Shown: positions 25,673 through 35,042, numbered from the stretch's first letter. The stretch is 64,000 bases of DNA from an alpha proteobacterium BAL199 (GCA_000171835.1 ABHC01000010.1:1-64000); one strand, 5' to 3'. Notes: generated by a model from the letters alone, not told the origin. Numbers and translations: made by a program.

Positions 25673-26695
25673 CTAGAACACCAACTGGTCGTCGCCGCCG
25701 GAACCGCCGATGACGATCTCGCCGCGGTCGGACAGGTCCTTGGCCGACTGCACCATCGCCTGCTGCGCGTCCTCCACGTCCTTCAGGCGGATCGGCCCGA
25801 GCGACTGCATGTCCTCGCGCATCAGCTTGGCCGCGCGTTCCGACATGTTGGAGAAGAACAAGTCGCGCAGTTCCTCCGACGAGCCCTTCAGCGCGATCAC
25901 CAGCTTGTCCTTGTCGACCGCCCGCAGCAACGTCTGCACACCGGCCGGATCCAGCCGCGACAGGTCCTCGAAGGTGAACATCAGCGCGCGGATGCGCTCG
26001 GCGGCGTCCTTGTTGCGCTCTTCCAGCGCCGACAGGAACCGGCTCTCGGTCGCGCGGTCCAGGTTGTTGAAGATCTCCGCCATCATCTCGTGGCTGTCGC
26101 GCCGGTTGGTGCGCGCCAGGTTCGACATGAACTCGGTGCGCAGCACTCGCTCCACGTCCTTCTCGATGTCCTTGTTGACCGCCTCCATGCGCAGCATGCG
26201 CATGACCACTTCCATGGCGAAGTTCTCCGGCAGGGTCCCCAGCACCTTGGCGGCGTGGCCCTGCTGGATCTTGCCCAGGATGACGGCGACGGTCTGCGGG
26301 TACTCGTTCTTCAGGTAGTTCGCCAGAACCTGCTCGTTCACGTTGGCGAGCTTGTCCCACATCGTGCGGCCGGCCGGACCGCGGATTTCCTCCATAATGT
26401 CGCCGACCCGGTCCTCGCCCAGGACCTTGGTCAACAGCCGCTCGGTCGAATCCAGCGAGCCGACCAGCGAGCCGGTCGACGAGACCTGCTCGGCGAACTC
26501 GACGAACAGCCGCTCAACGATGTTGGACGACACGGTGCCGAGGCCGGCCATGACCTGGGAGATCTCCTTGATCTCCTCGTCGTCCATCTGCCCAAATAGC
26601 TTCGCCGCCTGTTCCTCGCCCAGCGACATCAACAGGATGGCCGCCTTTTCGGGGCCGGTGATGCTGCGGTAGTCCTCGCGAACGCGCATACCCAT
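25673..26695 (-). CDS. fliG: Flagellar motor switch protein FliG
   Basis: A 340-residue rotor protein of the flagellar C-ring that links the MS ring (FliF) to FliM and transmits torque from MotA. Landmarks are [15 protein letters not shown] at the N-terminus, [12 protein letters not shown] (the EHPQ-type motif region) in the middle domain, [12 protein letters not shown], and the C-terminal torque helix region [36 protein letters not shown]. The ATG at 26695 has GAGGA 8 nt upstream. No other flagellar gene is in the window, so here fliG is detached from fliF/fliH clusters. Confidence 0.96.
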   Translation of the reverse strand: MGMRVREDYRSITGPEKAAILLMSLGEEQAAKLFGQMDDEEIKEISQVMAGLGTVSSNIVERLFVEFAEQVSSTGSLVGSLDSTERLLTKVLGEDRVGDIMEEIRGPAGRTMWDKLANVNEQVLANYLKNEYPQTVAVILGKIQQGHAAKVLGTLPENFAMEVVMRMLRMEAVNKDIEKDVERVLRTEFMSNLARTNRRDSHEMMAEIFNNLDRATESRFLSALEERNKDAAERIRALMFTFEDLSRLDPAGVQTLLRAVDKDKLVIALKGSSEELRDLFFSNMSERAAKLMREDMQSLGPIRLKDVEDAQQAMVQSAKDLSDRGEIVIGGSGGDDQLVF

Positions 26696-26905
26696 GGCGC
26701 GGATCCTCGATCCTCGAGTGGGAGGGTGTTTCGACTCAGCAATATAGTCGAATCGCATCGCTTCTTACAGGGCTCTGTCTACACTCGGTATGTCGTGATC
26801 GAGGCACCCACACGACCCAGCGCCCGCCTCTTGCCGCAGAGCCGCACGCCGGTATGATGCCGTCGAATTCGCGAAGCGGCATTGGTCAATCGGAGGGTCT
26901 TGTCC

Positions 26906-27406
26906 GTGAATCGACTGTTGATTGGCGTTGCCGCTCTGTTCGTCGCCACGGCACCAGCCGTTGCCGAGGAACCCGCCTTCATCAGCATCGGTGCCGGCTA
27001 CTACGACCTGTTCGACGATCAGTCAGCCGGCGAAGCGCGCCTGGAGTATCGTTTCTCGGAAACGCAGAAGTTGTTCTTCTTCACGCCGTTCGTCGGTGTG
27101 ACGGCAACCACCGACGCCGCCACCTACGGCTATGCCGGCGTCGGGATCGACATCTTCTTCGGCAAGCGCTGGGTCGCCACCCCGAACTTCGCGGTCGGAT
27201 TGTATGGCGACGGCGACGGCAAGGACCTCGGCCATGCGGTCGAATTCCGGTCCGGGCTGGAGGTTGCGTATCGGTTCGACAATTATTCCCGACTGGGCCT
27301 GTCGTTCACCCATATCTCCAATGCCGGATTGGGCGAGCGCAACCCCGGAGTCGAATCCCTTGTGGTCGTATACTCCATGCCGTTCAACGCGTTGTTTCGC
27401 GAGTAA
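26906..27406 (+). CDS. Lipid A 3-O-deacylase, PagL-type outer-membrane beta barrel
   Basis: A 166-residue protein. The signal peptide is residues 1 to about 20 (ending AVAEE). The mature part is an 8-stranded-barrel-sized domain ending NALFRE. The active site is intact: in HISNAGLGERNPGVES the His, the Ser two residues later and the Glu twelve further on match the spacing of PagL His126-Ser128-Glu140. The enzyme would remove the 3-O acyl chain of lipid A at the outer membrane. A GTG start at 26906 is chosen because CGGAGGG lies 8 nt upstream; earlier in-frame starts have no ribosome site. Confidence 0.87.
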   Translation: MNRLLIGVAALFVATAPAVAEEPAFISIGAGYYDLFDDQSAGEARLEYRFSETQKLFFFTPFVGVTATTDAATYGYAGVGIDIFFGKRWVATPNFAVGLYGDGDGKDLGHAVEFRSGLEVAYRFDNYSRLGLSFTHISNAGLGERNPGVESLVVVYSMPFNALFRE

Positions 27407-27449
27407 CCTTGGTCTGGACGGCCGACGCCGTCTGCTCGACCGTACCTGA

Positions 27450-28103
27450 ATGCGCCACGTTCCAATCACCACAATCGCGCTGGGCCTGACGCTCTGCGGG
27501 CTGTTCGCCTGGCAGGTCAGTCTGGATGCCTACCACGACATGAATGTGGTGCTGAAATACGGTGTGGTGCCCGCGCAACTCTTAGGGTTCAGCATAGCGC
27601 TTCCAGGAATCGCGGAGGTTCCGCCGATCGCGACTTTGGTCACCGCCCAGGGTCTGCATGGCGGGTTCGGGCATCTGATCGGTAATCTGGCAGCCCTGGC
27701 CTTTGCCGGCCCGCCGGCGGAGGCTCAAACTGGCGCATGGCGCCTGCTGCTGGTGTTCCTGCTGGCTGGAGCAGCCGGCCTTGCCGTTGAAGCCGTCGCG
27801 TCGGCAACCTCGTCCGTGCCGATCATCGGAGCCAGCGCCGCGATCGCCGGCGTCATCGGCGCAGTCACCAGGCGCGATCCGCACGGTCATGTCCGAATGG
27901 CTATTCCAGCCAGGGGCTTCCGGCTCCGACGGATCGCCATACCGGTATTGCCCGTGGTCGCTGTCTGGCTGGTGGCGCAACTGGCCGGGATCGCGTTCGA
28001 GCAAGGTGAGCCGGTCGCGTTTCTGGCGCATGCCACCGGCTTCATCGTCGGGGTGTTGCTTGCAGGACCAGACAATCGCCGGCCACGTCTCCTCAAGCTT
28101 TGA
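27450..28103 (+). CDS. Rhomboid-family intramembrane serine protease
   Basis: A 217-residue membrane protein with about six helices. Rhomboid hallmarks are HGGFGHLIGNLAALAF (the HxxxN region), GASAAIAG with the catalytic serine where most members have GASGAIxG, and AHATGFIVGVLLA with the catalytic histidine. It would cleave transmembrane substrates within the bilayer. It sits 43 bp after the PagL gene on the same strand, possibly cotranscribed. Substrate unknown. Gly to Ala after the catalytic Ser and Gly to Ala/Thr near the His are mild departures. Confidence 0.8.
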   Translation: MRHVPITTIALGLTLCGLFAWQVSLDAYHDMNVVLKYGVVPAQLLGFSIALPGIAEVPPIATLVTAQGLHGGFGHLIGNLAALAFAGPPAEAQTGAWRLLLVFLLAGAAGLAVEAVASATSSVPIIGASAAIAGVIGAVTRRDPHGHVRMAIPARGFRLRRIAIPVLPVVAVWLVAQLAGIAFEQGEPVAFLAHATGFIVGVLLAGPDNRRPRLLKL

Positions 28104-28130
28104 GCGCGGCCTGACGAACTGGTTGCTCGG

Positions 28131-29177
28131 TTACATCGTGGTCGACGGGGCCGACTTCTCCAGACGCATCAACCGGTCAAGGCCCGGCGCCATCTCTCCG
28201 AGGATGAAATCCGCCCGTTTCTGCGGGCTGCCAGCGTGGTTCGGGAACTTCTGCTCCCACGAGTCGAGCTTGACGCTCAAGCCGCACAGCACGCCGCCGA
28301 TGGTCTCGTGATGGGCGGTAATCAGCCGGTGCAACGCCTGGAAACTGTCCATCGTGATGTTCTCCCAGAACGTCTGGGAGTTCCGGTCGAACGATTCAAA
28401 TCGACCGGTCACCGAGCTCAACACTTCGTTCAAGCCGTCGTTGACGAACAGGCACTTGTCCATGAGCTGACGGTTGTCGCGCAGGATCGTCGTCTTGATC
28501 TCCGCCATCCACTCGGTGAACTGATCGAACTTGGGAACGATTTCATCAAGGCAACGCCGGAAGTAGGAGAGCGACAGGTAGATGTCGCCGTACTTCTCGA
28601 GGAACGCCGGGATCTCGACAATGGTGATGCCCATCATCTGCGCGATCTTGCGCATGTTCCGCAGCGCAACATCACGGTCGATGTTGGTGAACATGTGGAT
28701 GATCTGGCCGGAGCTTTCGACAGCATCGTTGGGCGTGCCGAACACGTTGGTGACCAGCGGCCGCGTAAACGACTTCATGTACTCGGTCAGCCTGCCCTCC
28801 ATGGCGGGCGACAGCTGCAGATCGGTCGCGGACCGAACGTCAATCTTCAGATCCCGCAACGAGTTGCGCAACGAGAACACATCGAAGCTGTTCAGATCCG
28901 CCAGCGGATGCAGGATCTCAAGGTCCGCGGCGATGTCCGCCTCATCAGCCTGGATAAAGTCCGGCAGCGACTTGATGTCGATCAGGCCGGATCCGGCCGA
29001 GCTGTCCTTGAACAGCTCGATCACCGATTCCAGCTTGGAGGTCTTGATCATCCGGGCACGGCGCAACGCCGCCAGGCGCAACGGCACGATCTTCAATGGC
29101 AATGTATGCAAGGAATCCCGGTCGACCTCTTCCAGGTCGTCCTTTACCGGTTTCGCTTCGGCAGTCACTGCAGACAT
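28131..29177 (-). CDS. Conserved-looking protein of unknown function
   Basis: A 348-residue predicted cytoplasmic protein without signal peptide or membrane helix. It is rich in helix-forming residues. Notable stretches are RRARMIKTSKLESVIELFKD near residue 40, EADIAADLEILHPLADLNSFDVFSLR near 85, and IHMFTNIDRDVALRNMRKIAQMMGITIVEIPAFLEKYGDIYLSLSYFRRCLDEI at about 160-215. I do not recognise a family. Codon use and third-position GC match real genes. It is convergent with the rhomboid gene and divergent from copA, so context gives no clue. Confidence 0.8.
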   Translation of the reverse strand: MSAVTAEAKPVKDDLEEVDRDSLHTLPLKIVPLRLAALRRARMIKTSKLESVIELFKDSSAGSGLIDIKSLPDFIQADEADIAADLEILHPLADLNSFDVFSLRNSLRDLKIDVRSATDLQLSPAMEGRLTEYMKSFTRPLVTNVFGTPNDAVESSGQIIHMFTNIDRDVALRNMRKIAQMMGITIVEIPAFLEKYGDIYLSLSYFRRCLDEIVPKFDQFTEWMAEIKTTILRDNRQLMDKCLFVNDGLNEVLSSVTGRFESFDRNSQTFWENITMDSFQALHRLITAHHETIGGVLCGLSVKLDSWEQKFPNHAGSPQKRADFILGEMAPGLDRLMRLEKSAPSTTM

Positions 29178-29325
29178 CCCGGCTCCATCAGGTCAAATCG
29201 CCCTCTCTCCCAATCCATCAAAAGCACTCTGCATCCGGAAGGGTTAACGGACCGTGAACCCGCGGTATCTAAATGGCACCCTGTTGATCGCGTAATCCGC
29301 GCAATTTGATATGTATTTTCTGACC

Positions 29326-29356
29326 TTGACCTTCCAGTAACCGGAAGCCCCATATC
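29326..29356 (+). promoter_or_regulatory. CueR-type promoter of copA (19-bp spacer, MerR-family dyad)
   Basis: TTGACC (29326-29331) and CATATC (29351-29356) are separated by 19 bp, the lengthened spacer typical of promoters activated by MerR-family metal sensors. A dyad CTTCC-N7-GGAAG (29331-29347) fills the spacer, close to the known CueR/HmrR operator pattern. Transcription would start near 29363, so copA translation must begin at the ATG at 29382. Confidence 0.75.
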
Positions 29357-29381
29357 GTATGTGTCCTCACTGGAGAGCCAC

Positions 29382-31790
29382 ATGTCGACCGTCATTGCCC
29401 GATCCAAACCACACTCTGATCTCGGTGCCTCGATCCGTCTACCCGTTCAGGGAATGCGATGCGCCGGCTGCGCCAGTCGGCTTGACCGGACGCTGGTTGC
29501 AATCGATGGCGTCACGACGGCTGGCGTGAACTTCGCTACCGACAGCGCCGAGATCACATACAATCCCGCTCAGACCGACTTGGCTGCGATCGCGGCCGCT
29601 GTCATTGGTGCCGGGTTCACCGTCCCTTCCACCGATCTGACGCTGGATGTGCGGGGGATGACCTGCGTCGGCTGCGCCCGGCGGGTTGCAAATGCCCTGC
29701 GAGCCGTGCCCGGCGTGATCGAGGCAGACGTCAACCCTGCCACCGACTCCGCGACATTGCGACTCGCGGCTCCGGTCGCCGTCGATGCACTGGTCTCCGC
29801 CGTCGAAGCCGCCGGATACCGCGCGTCGATCCGCGGCGAGCCCGGCACGGCAGAACCGGAGGCGGCCGGTGGGTTGGACCGCGACGATATCATTCTGATC
29901 GGCGCAGTCGCACTGACCTTGCCGTTCGTCGCCCAGATGATCGCCATGGCGCTTGGATCGGACTGGCACCTGCCGGCCTGGATCCAATTGGCCCTCGCCG
30001 GGCCGGTCCAGGTGGTTGCCGGTGCCCGATTCTACGTGGGTGCCGCCAAGGCGCTTCGAGCCCGCGCCGCCAACATGGACGTGCTGGTGGCCCTCGGCAC
30101 CACCGCCGCGTTCGGCTACTCGTTGTACGCATTGGCGTCGGGTACCGGTCATCTCTATTTCGAAGCGTCGGCCGCCGTCGTCACACTAGTGATGCTCGGC
30201 AAACGGCTGGAGGCGCGGGCGAAACGCGGCACTACCCACGCGGTGCGCGCGCTGATGGCCCTGCGACCGGAGACCGCCCGGATCGAGCGGGATGGCGAAA
30301 CGCTCGAACGCCCCGTGGCCGAAGTCAGGGTGGGCGATGTGGTTCGGGTCCGGCCGGGCGAACGGGTTCCGGTCGACGGCGTCATCGTCGAAGGCCGCAG
30401 CGCCCTCGACGAATCGCTGATCACCGGCGAGAGCCTGCCGGTCGAACGCACGGAGGCCGATACGGTCATCTCCGGCGCGATCAACGGTACCGGCCACCTT
30501 CGCGTTCAGGCCACCGCCGTCGGAGCCGACACCACGCTGGCCCGCATCGCGCGCCTGGTCGAGCAGGCCCAGGCCGGCAAGGCGCCGATCCAGCAGTTGG
30601 TCGACCGGGTGTCGGCGGTGTTCGTGCCGGTGGTTCTGGTGCTGGCGATCGCCACCTTCGGCGGCTGGCTGATGGCCGGACAGGGTCTCGAGCCTGCCCT
30701 GGTCGCCGCCGTCTCGGTGCTGGTCATTGCCTGTCCCTGCGCACTCGGGCTGGCCACTCCCGCGGCGATCGTCGCCGGTACCGGGACCGCTGCGCGGGCC
30801 GGCATCCTGATCAAGGATGTCGCTGCATTGGAGCGTGCCCATGCCGTCGATGTGGTGTTGTTCGACAAGACCGGTACTTTGACCGAGGGCCGGTTGCGCG
30901 TCGCCCTGGTCGAAGCGTCGGCCGATGGTTGGAACGAAGACGACGTGCTTCGAATCGCGGCCAGCGCACAGGCCCTCAGTGAGCATCCGATTGCGACCGC
31001 CGTGGTCGAAGCCGCGCGCGGCCGGAACCTGTCCATTCAGCCCGCCACCGAGTTTGACAGCCGACCCGGTGCGGGAATTGCCGCGACCGTAGATGGCAGG
31101 CGAGTGGTCATCGGCAACGCCGCCCTGATGGCGACCGAACATCTTCAAGATCCCACCAGCACCCGGCGCGCCGACACGATCGAAGCAACGGCTCAGACCG
31201 TCGTCAGGGTTGCGGTCGACGGCGGGATCGTTGGCCTGATTGCCGTCGCCGACACGGTGCGGCCGAATGCGGCCGCCGCGGTTGCGACACTCCGAGCGCG
31301 CGGCATCGAGACTTGGATGCTGTCCGGCGACGTCCGGAGTGTCGCCGACGCCATCGGAGCCGAGGTGGGCATCGACCGGGTTCTGGCGCCGGTTCGTCCC
31401 GAGGACAAAGCGGCCGAGATCGACCGGCTGCGCGCCGCCGGCCGGGTGGTCGCAATGGTCGGCGATGGCGTCAACGACGCGCCGGCACTCGCCTCCGCCG
31501 ACCTCGGGATCGCCATGGGATCGGGAACCGACGTGGCCTTGGCGACCGCCGGTATCGTGTTGCTGCGCCCAGATCCGCGATTGGTCACGGCCGCTCTCGC
31601 GGTAGCCACACGAACCCGCGCCAAGATCCGCCAGAACCTGTTCTGGGCCTTCGCCTACAACGTGGTCGGCCTGCCACTGGCCTCGCTTGGCCTGCTGTCG
31701 CCGGCATTCGCCGGCGCCGCCATGGCCCTGAGTTCGGCCTGCGTGGTCGCCAATGCCCTCACCCTCACCCGATGGAAGCCCGATGCGTGA
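29382..31790 (+). CDS. copA: Copper-exporting P1B-type ATPase
   Basis: An 802-residue inner-membrane pump that extrudes Cu(I). Two N-terminal heavy-metal-associated domains carry GMRCAGC and GMTCVGC. The membrane metal site is the CPC of VIACPCALGLATPAA near residue 450. The phosphorylation site DKTGTLTEG is near 495, with SEHPIATAVV for ATP binding and GDGVNDAPALASADLGIAMGSG at the hinge. The ATG at 29382 follows GGAGAG and lies after the predicted transcription start. It is followed by a CueR-like gene that overlaps it by 8 bp, and preceded by a CueR-type promoter, so expression should be copper-inducible. Confidence 0.95.
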   Translation: MSTVIARSKPHSDLGASIRLPVQGMRCAGCASRLDRTLVAIDGVTTAGVNFATDSAEITYNPAQTDLAAIAAAVIGAGFTVPSTDLTLDVRGMTCVGCARRVANALRAVPGVIEADVNPATDSATLRLAAPVAVDALVSAVEAAGYRASIRGEPGTAEPEAAGGLDRDDIILIGAVALTLPFVAQMIAMALGSDWHLPAWIQLALAGPVQVVAGARFYVGAAKALRARAANMDVLVALGTTAAFGYSLYALASGTGHLYFEASAAVVTLVMLGKRLEARAKRGTTHAVRALMALRPETARIERDGETLERPVAEVRVGDVVRVRPGERVPVDGVIVEGRSALDESLITGESLPVERTEADTVISGAINGTGHLRVQATAVGADTTLARIARLVEQAQAGKAPIQQLVDRVSAVFVPVVLVLAIATFGGWLMAGQGLEPALVAAVSVLVIACPCALGLATPAAIVAGTGTAARAGILIKDVAALERAHAVDVVLFDKTGTLTEGRLRVALVEASADGWNEDDVLRIAASAQALSEHPIATAVVEAARGRNLSIQPATEFDSRPGAGIAATVDGRRVVIGNAALMATEHLQDPTSTRRADTIEATAQTVVRVAVDGGIVGLIAVADTVRPNAAAAVATLRARGIETWMLSGDVRSVADAIGAEVGIDRVLAPVRPEDKAAEIDRLRAAGRVVAMVGDGVNDAPALASADLGIAMGSGTDVALATAGIVLLRPDPRLVTAALAVATRTRAKIRQNLFWAFAYNVVGLPLASLGLLSPAFAGAAMALSSACVVANALTLTRWKPDA

Positions 31791-32190
31791 CGATGCCACC
31801 GTGACGGTTGGCGAGGCCGGCGATGCCGCCGGCCTGCCGGCCAAGACCCTGCGCTACTACGAGCAGATCGGCCTAGTGATCCCGGACCGGCGCGGCAACG
31901 GCTACCGCGCCTACCGGCCAAGCGACGTGCACCGGCTCCGATTCCTCAAACGAGCCCGCTCACTCGGGTTCTCGATCGAGGACTGCCGCCTGCTGCTGTC
32001 GTTGTACCGCGACCCCGACCGATCGAGCGCGGAGGTCAAGTCCCTCGCCACCCAACACTGCGACGCCATCGACCTGAAAATCGCTGAATTGCGCAGTCTA
32101 CGCGCCGAACTTGGCCGGCTGATCGAAGCCTGCCACGGCGACCACCGACCCGATTGCCCGATCCTGGACGAGTTGGCGAGCCGTGACTAA
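31783..32190 (+). CDS. cueR: Copper-sensing MerR-family regulator, CueR type
   Basis: A 135-residue dimeric activator. The N-terminal winged helix is TVGEAGDAAGLPAKTLRYYEQIGLVIPDRR, followed by the long dimerisation helix. The metal-binding loop CHGDHRPDCPI holds two cysteines eight residues apart, as Cys112 and Cys120 in E. coli CueR. This spacing is diagnostic for Cu(I)/Ag(I)/Au(I) sensing. Its ATG at 31783 lies inside the end of copA, so the two are cotranscribed and the sensor controls its own operon through the promoter at 29326-29356. Confidence 0.92.
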   Translation: MRDDATVTVGEAGDAAGLPAKTLRYYEQIGLVIPDRRGNGYRAYRPSDVHRLRFLKRARSLGFSIEDCRLLLSLYRDPDRSSAEVKSLATQHCDAIDLKIAELRSLRAELGRLIEACHGDHRPDCPILDELASRD

Positions 32191-32202
32191 TCAGAGTCGC
32201 AC

Positions 32203-32226
32203 GCAATCATTGAATTGCCAGATTGC
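32203..32226. promoter_or_regulatory. Dyad GCAATC-N12-GATTGC upstream of the EmrA-like gene
   Basis: A six-base inverted repeat in the AT-richer 72-bp gap between cueR and the efflux pair, with a nearby TTGAATT direct repeat. It is a possible operator for an efflux regulator, but no regulator gene is adjacent. Confidence 0.3.
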
Positions 32227-32262
32227 TTGAATTAGCGAACACTGACGGCGGAAACGCCCGCC

Positions 32263-33447
32263 ATGAATGAACTGTCCCCAAAGCCGGCAAACCCGGCCAG
32301 CCTGTCAGACAGGATTGTACCTTCGGCCGCCACGCCGCGCAGGTTGCGGGTGAGTGCGCGCTGGATCCGGCTGACGCTGTTTCTGGTAGTGCTCCTCGGA
32401 CTGCTGGCGCTCGCGGCACATTGGGGCCGCGCCGCGGTGCTGTTCGTCCATGAGACCGACGCCCGCATCAAAGCCGACCTGATCGCCGTGGCCAGCGAGG
32501 TGGATGGCCGGGCGACCGATCGTCCGGTGACGGATGGCCAGGCCGTCACGAAGGGGCAAGTCCTGGTGCGGTTCGACGACCGCGAGGCCCTGCTGAGGCT
32601 GGAGGAGACCGACGCACAGCAAGCCACGCTGCTGGCCGAAATCAGTCGGCTCGAAGCGGAGATCGTCATGATCCGCGAGCGCACCGAAAGCCGGGTCGCG
32701 CGGGCCAAGTCGCAGCTGACGGAAATGACCGCCGGCCACGAGTTGTACGAACACGAACTGTCGTTTGCCAAAGCGGACTATGAGCGAGCTCGGGCACTGT
32801 CGACGACCGGGGCGATTTCGTCGTCGCGCCTGGAGCGTTCGCACACTGACTACCTCAAGGCCCGCCAGGAACTGAGCCGCGCCCAGGCCGAGATCGCCAT
32901 GGCCCAGGCCGGCATCGACGAGGCCAATGCTGATCTGGCGGAGGTGTCCGTCAAGCGGGCCGAACGAACACGGCTGGAAGCGGAACTCGCTGAAATTGCG
33001 GCCCGGCGTGAGCGCCTGCGGATCGATCTGGAACACCGCACCATCGTCAGCCCGATCGACGGAGTCGTCGGACGAACCTTCGTATCCGCTGGCGAACGGG
33101 TCGAAAAGGGCCAGCGGTTGATGTCGCTGCACAACCCGGCCGAGATCTGGGTTGAGGCCAACATCCGCGAAACCGAAGTCGGGCGCGTCGCCATCGGGCA
33201 GACAGTATCGATCCACGTCGATGCCTATCCCGGCGAGACCTTCGAGGGCCGGGTGGAACGGGTCGGCCACGCCGCCAACAGCCAGTACGCCCTGCTGCCA
33301 CGCCTGAACGAGTCCGGAACCTTCACCAAGGTAACCCAGCGCATCGAGGTTCGGGTGGCCGTCGAACAACGCGATGGGCGCCTGCGCCCGGGCATGATGG
33401 TCGAAGTGTCGATCAACGCGCCGCGGGCCGGGTTCTGGCCGTTCTGA
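32263..33447 (+). CDS. emrA: HlyD/EmrA-family efflux adaptor
   Basis: A 394-residue periplasmic membrane-fusion protein anchored by one helix near residues 37-60 (LTLFLVVLLGLLALAAHWGRAAVLF). It contains a biotinyl-lipoyl half (ATDRPVTDGQAVTKGQVLVRFDD), a long alpha hairpin (about 105-255), and the returning half (VSPIDGVVGRTFVSAGERVEKGQRLMSLHNPAEIWVEANIRET) characteristic of EmrA. It bridges the MFS pump encoded next to an outer-membrane channel for drug or toxic-compound export. Its stop overlaps the ribosome site of the pump gene, 7 bp apart. Confidence 0.9.
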   Translation: MNELSPKPANPASLSDRIVPSAATPRRLRVSARWIRLTLFLVVLLGLLALAAHWGRAAVLFVHETDARIKADLIAVASEVDGRATDRPVTDGQAVTKGQVLVRFDDREALLRLEETDAQQATLLAEISRLEAEIVMIRERTESRVARAKSQLTEMTAGHELYEHELSFAKADYERARALSTTGAISSSRLERSHTDYLKARQELSRAQAEIAMAQAGIDEANADLAEVSVKRAERTRLEAELAEIAARRERLRIDLEHRTIVSPIDGVVGRTFVSAGERVEKGQRLMSLHNPAEIWVEANIRETEVGRVAIGQTVSIHVDAYPGETFEGRVERVGHAANSQYALLPRLNESGTFTKVTQRIEVRVAVEQRDGRLRPGMMVEVSINAPRAGFWPF

Positions 33448-33454
33448 GGCCGGC

Positions 33455-35011
33455 GTGACCGCAGCCGCCGACGCCCTGCCCCACGCCGAACCACCGGCCA
33501 TCAGCAAGATCGGCGTCACCGTCACGACCATGATCGCGATGATCTCGATGATCATGTCGTCGACCATGGTGAACGTCGCGATCCCGGACATCATGGGCGC
33601 GTTCGGCATCGGCCAGGATCAGGCGCATTGGATGTCGACCGGATTCCTGTCGGCAATGACCGTCTCGATGCTGCTCAATGCCTGGCTGGTTGGGCGGTTT
33701 GGGCCGCGGGCTTCCTTTCTCGGAGCCGTGGCGATTTTCGTCGCCGCGTCCTTCATCGGTCAGCTCTCGCCGACCTATGGCGGGCTGATCCTGGCAAGAG
33801 TGGCCCAGGGCGTCTGCGCCGGCATCATCCAGCCGCTGGCCATGAGCACCGTGTTCCTGGTCTACCCACCGGAGGAGCGCGGTCGGGCCATGGGCTGGTT
33901 CGGCATGGGCATCGTGCTCGGCCCGACCATCGGGCCGACCCTCGGCGGCATTGTCGTGGATACTGTGGCCTGGCCGTGGGTGTTCTCGGCGCCGGTACCG
34001 ATTATGGCCATATCGGCGGCTCTGGCCTGGGTGTACCTGCCGCCTCGCGATCCGAACGCCCGGAAGGTCGGAGTCAATCTGGTCAGCTTCGCGCTGATCA
34101 CCGCAGCCATCGGCCTGTTTCTGAACGGTATCACCGAAGGCCAGCGCGACGGCTGGGATACCGACCGCTGCTTTCTGCTGCTGATCGGCTCGGCCGCCAG
34201 CTTCGCCTGCTTCCTGTACCGCGAGATGAGCCATCCGGCGCCGCTGATCCAGCTCAAGCTGTTCTCGGTCTGGCACTACACGGCATCGGCGATCGTCGGC
34301 TTTATTTTCGGCGCCGGCATGTTCGGTACGCTGTTCCTGATCCCGATCATGGTGCAGACCGTTCAGGGCTTCACCGCGACCAAGGCCGGGCTGATGCTGC
34401 TGCCGGGCGGCATGGTGGCGATGGCGGTGTTCCCGATCGCCGGGCGGATTTCGCAGACGGTTCCCGCGATCTGGACCATCTCGATCGGACTGTCGGTGTT
34501 CAGCGTGTCGTGCTTCTGGCTGATGTCGGCGGAGATCGCGACGGGATTCTGGACGCTGGCGCTGCTGGTCGCGTTCGGCCGGATCGGCCTCGGCCTTGTC
34601 ATGCCAGCGCTTAACCTCGGCGCGCTGGCGTCGGTGCCGCGGGAACTGGTGCCCTCGGCCGCCGGCACGCTGAACTTCATCCGCATGACCGGGGCGGCGA
34701 TCGGCGTCAACGCGCTGGCCATCATCATCGACGGGCGGATCGCGTCGCACTCCGCCGCCCTGGCAGTGACGCAGACGCCGGGAAACGTTCCACTAGCAGA
34801 ACTGCTCGGGGCGTTGTCGGCGCGGTTCGCGGCGGCCGGCGTGCCGGAGGGCGAGCGGCACGGAGCCGCTCTGGCCTATGTCCGGCAACTGGTCGACCTG
34901 AAAGCCCACGAACTGGCGTTCCACGACGGCTTCGCCGCCCTGACAGCAGCCTTCGGAATCGGGCTGATCACCACGCTGGTCCTGATGCGCAGCCAGGCCG
35001 GCCGCAGTTGA
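33455..35011 (+). CDS. emrB: DHA2-family MFS drug efflux pump, EmrB type
   Basis: A 518-residue proton antiporter with about 14 helices. DHA2 features are STMVNVAIPDIMGAFGIGQDQAHWMSTGFL in TM1, LILARVAQGVCAGIIQPLAMSTVFLVYPPEERGRAMGWFGMGIVLGPTIGPTLGG (motif C) in TM4-5, and the extra central helices. Translation starts at the GTG at 33455, preceded by GAGG that overlaps the emrA stop. It functions with the adaptor upstream. Substrates cannot be predicted. A strong hairpin covers its stop codon. Confidence 0.9.
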   Translation: MTAAADALPHAEPPAISKIGVTVTTMIAMISMIMSSTMVNVAIPDIMGAFGIGQDQAHWMSTGFLSAMTVSMLLNAWLVGRFGPRASFLGAVAIFVAASFIGQLSPTYGGLILARVAQGVCAGIIQPLAMSTVFLVYPPEERGRAMGWFGMGIVLGPTIGPTLGGIVVDTVAWPWVFSAPVPIMAISAALAWVYLPPRDPNARKVGVNLVSFALITAAIGLFLNGITEGQRDGWDTDRCFLLLIGSAASFACFLYREMSHPAPLIQLKLFSVWHYTASAIVGFIFGAGMFGTLFLIPIMVQTVQGFTATKAGLMLLPGGMVAMAVFPIAGRISQTVPAIWTISIGLSVFSVSCFWLMSAEIATGFWTLALLVAFGRIGLGLVMPALNLGALASVPRELVPSAAGTLNFIRMTGAAIGVNALAIIIDGRIASHSAALAVTQTPGNVPLAELLGALSARFAAAGVPEGERHGAALAYVRQLVDLKAHELAFHDGFAALTAAFGIGLITTLVLMRSQAGRS

Positions 35012-35021
35012 GCGGCCGGCC
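34996..35021. terminator. Hairpin terminator at the end of emrB
   Basis: GGCCGGCCGC (34996-35005) and GCGGCCGGCC (35012-35021) form a perfect 10-bp stem with a 6-nt loop containing the emrB stop codon. No T-tract follows. It lies between two convergent genes and could act on either strand. Confidence 0.55.
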
Positions 35022-35042
35022 CAAGGCGCCGTCCTCTTGCGG

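Noticed and set aside
29361-29381. GTG at 29361 as the copA start
   Set aside because: The CueR-type -10 element is at 29351-29356, so the transcript would begin at about 29363, after this codon. The ATG at 29382 also has GGAGAG before it.
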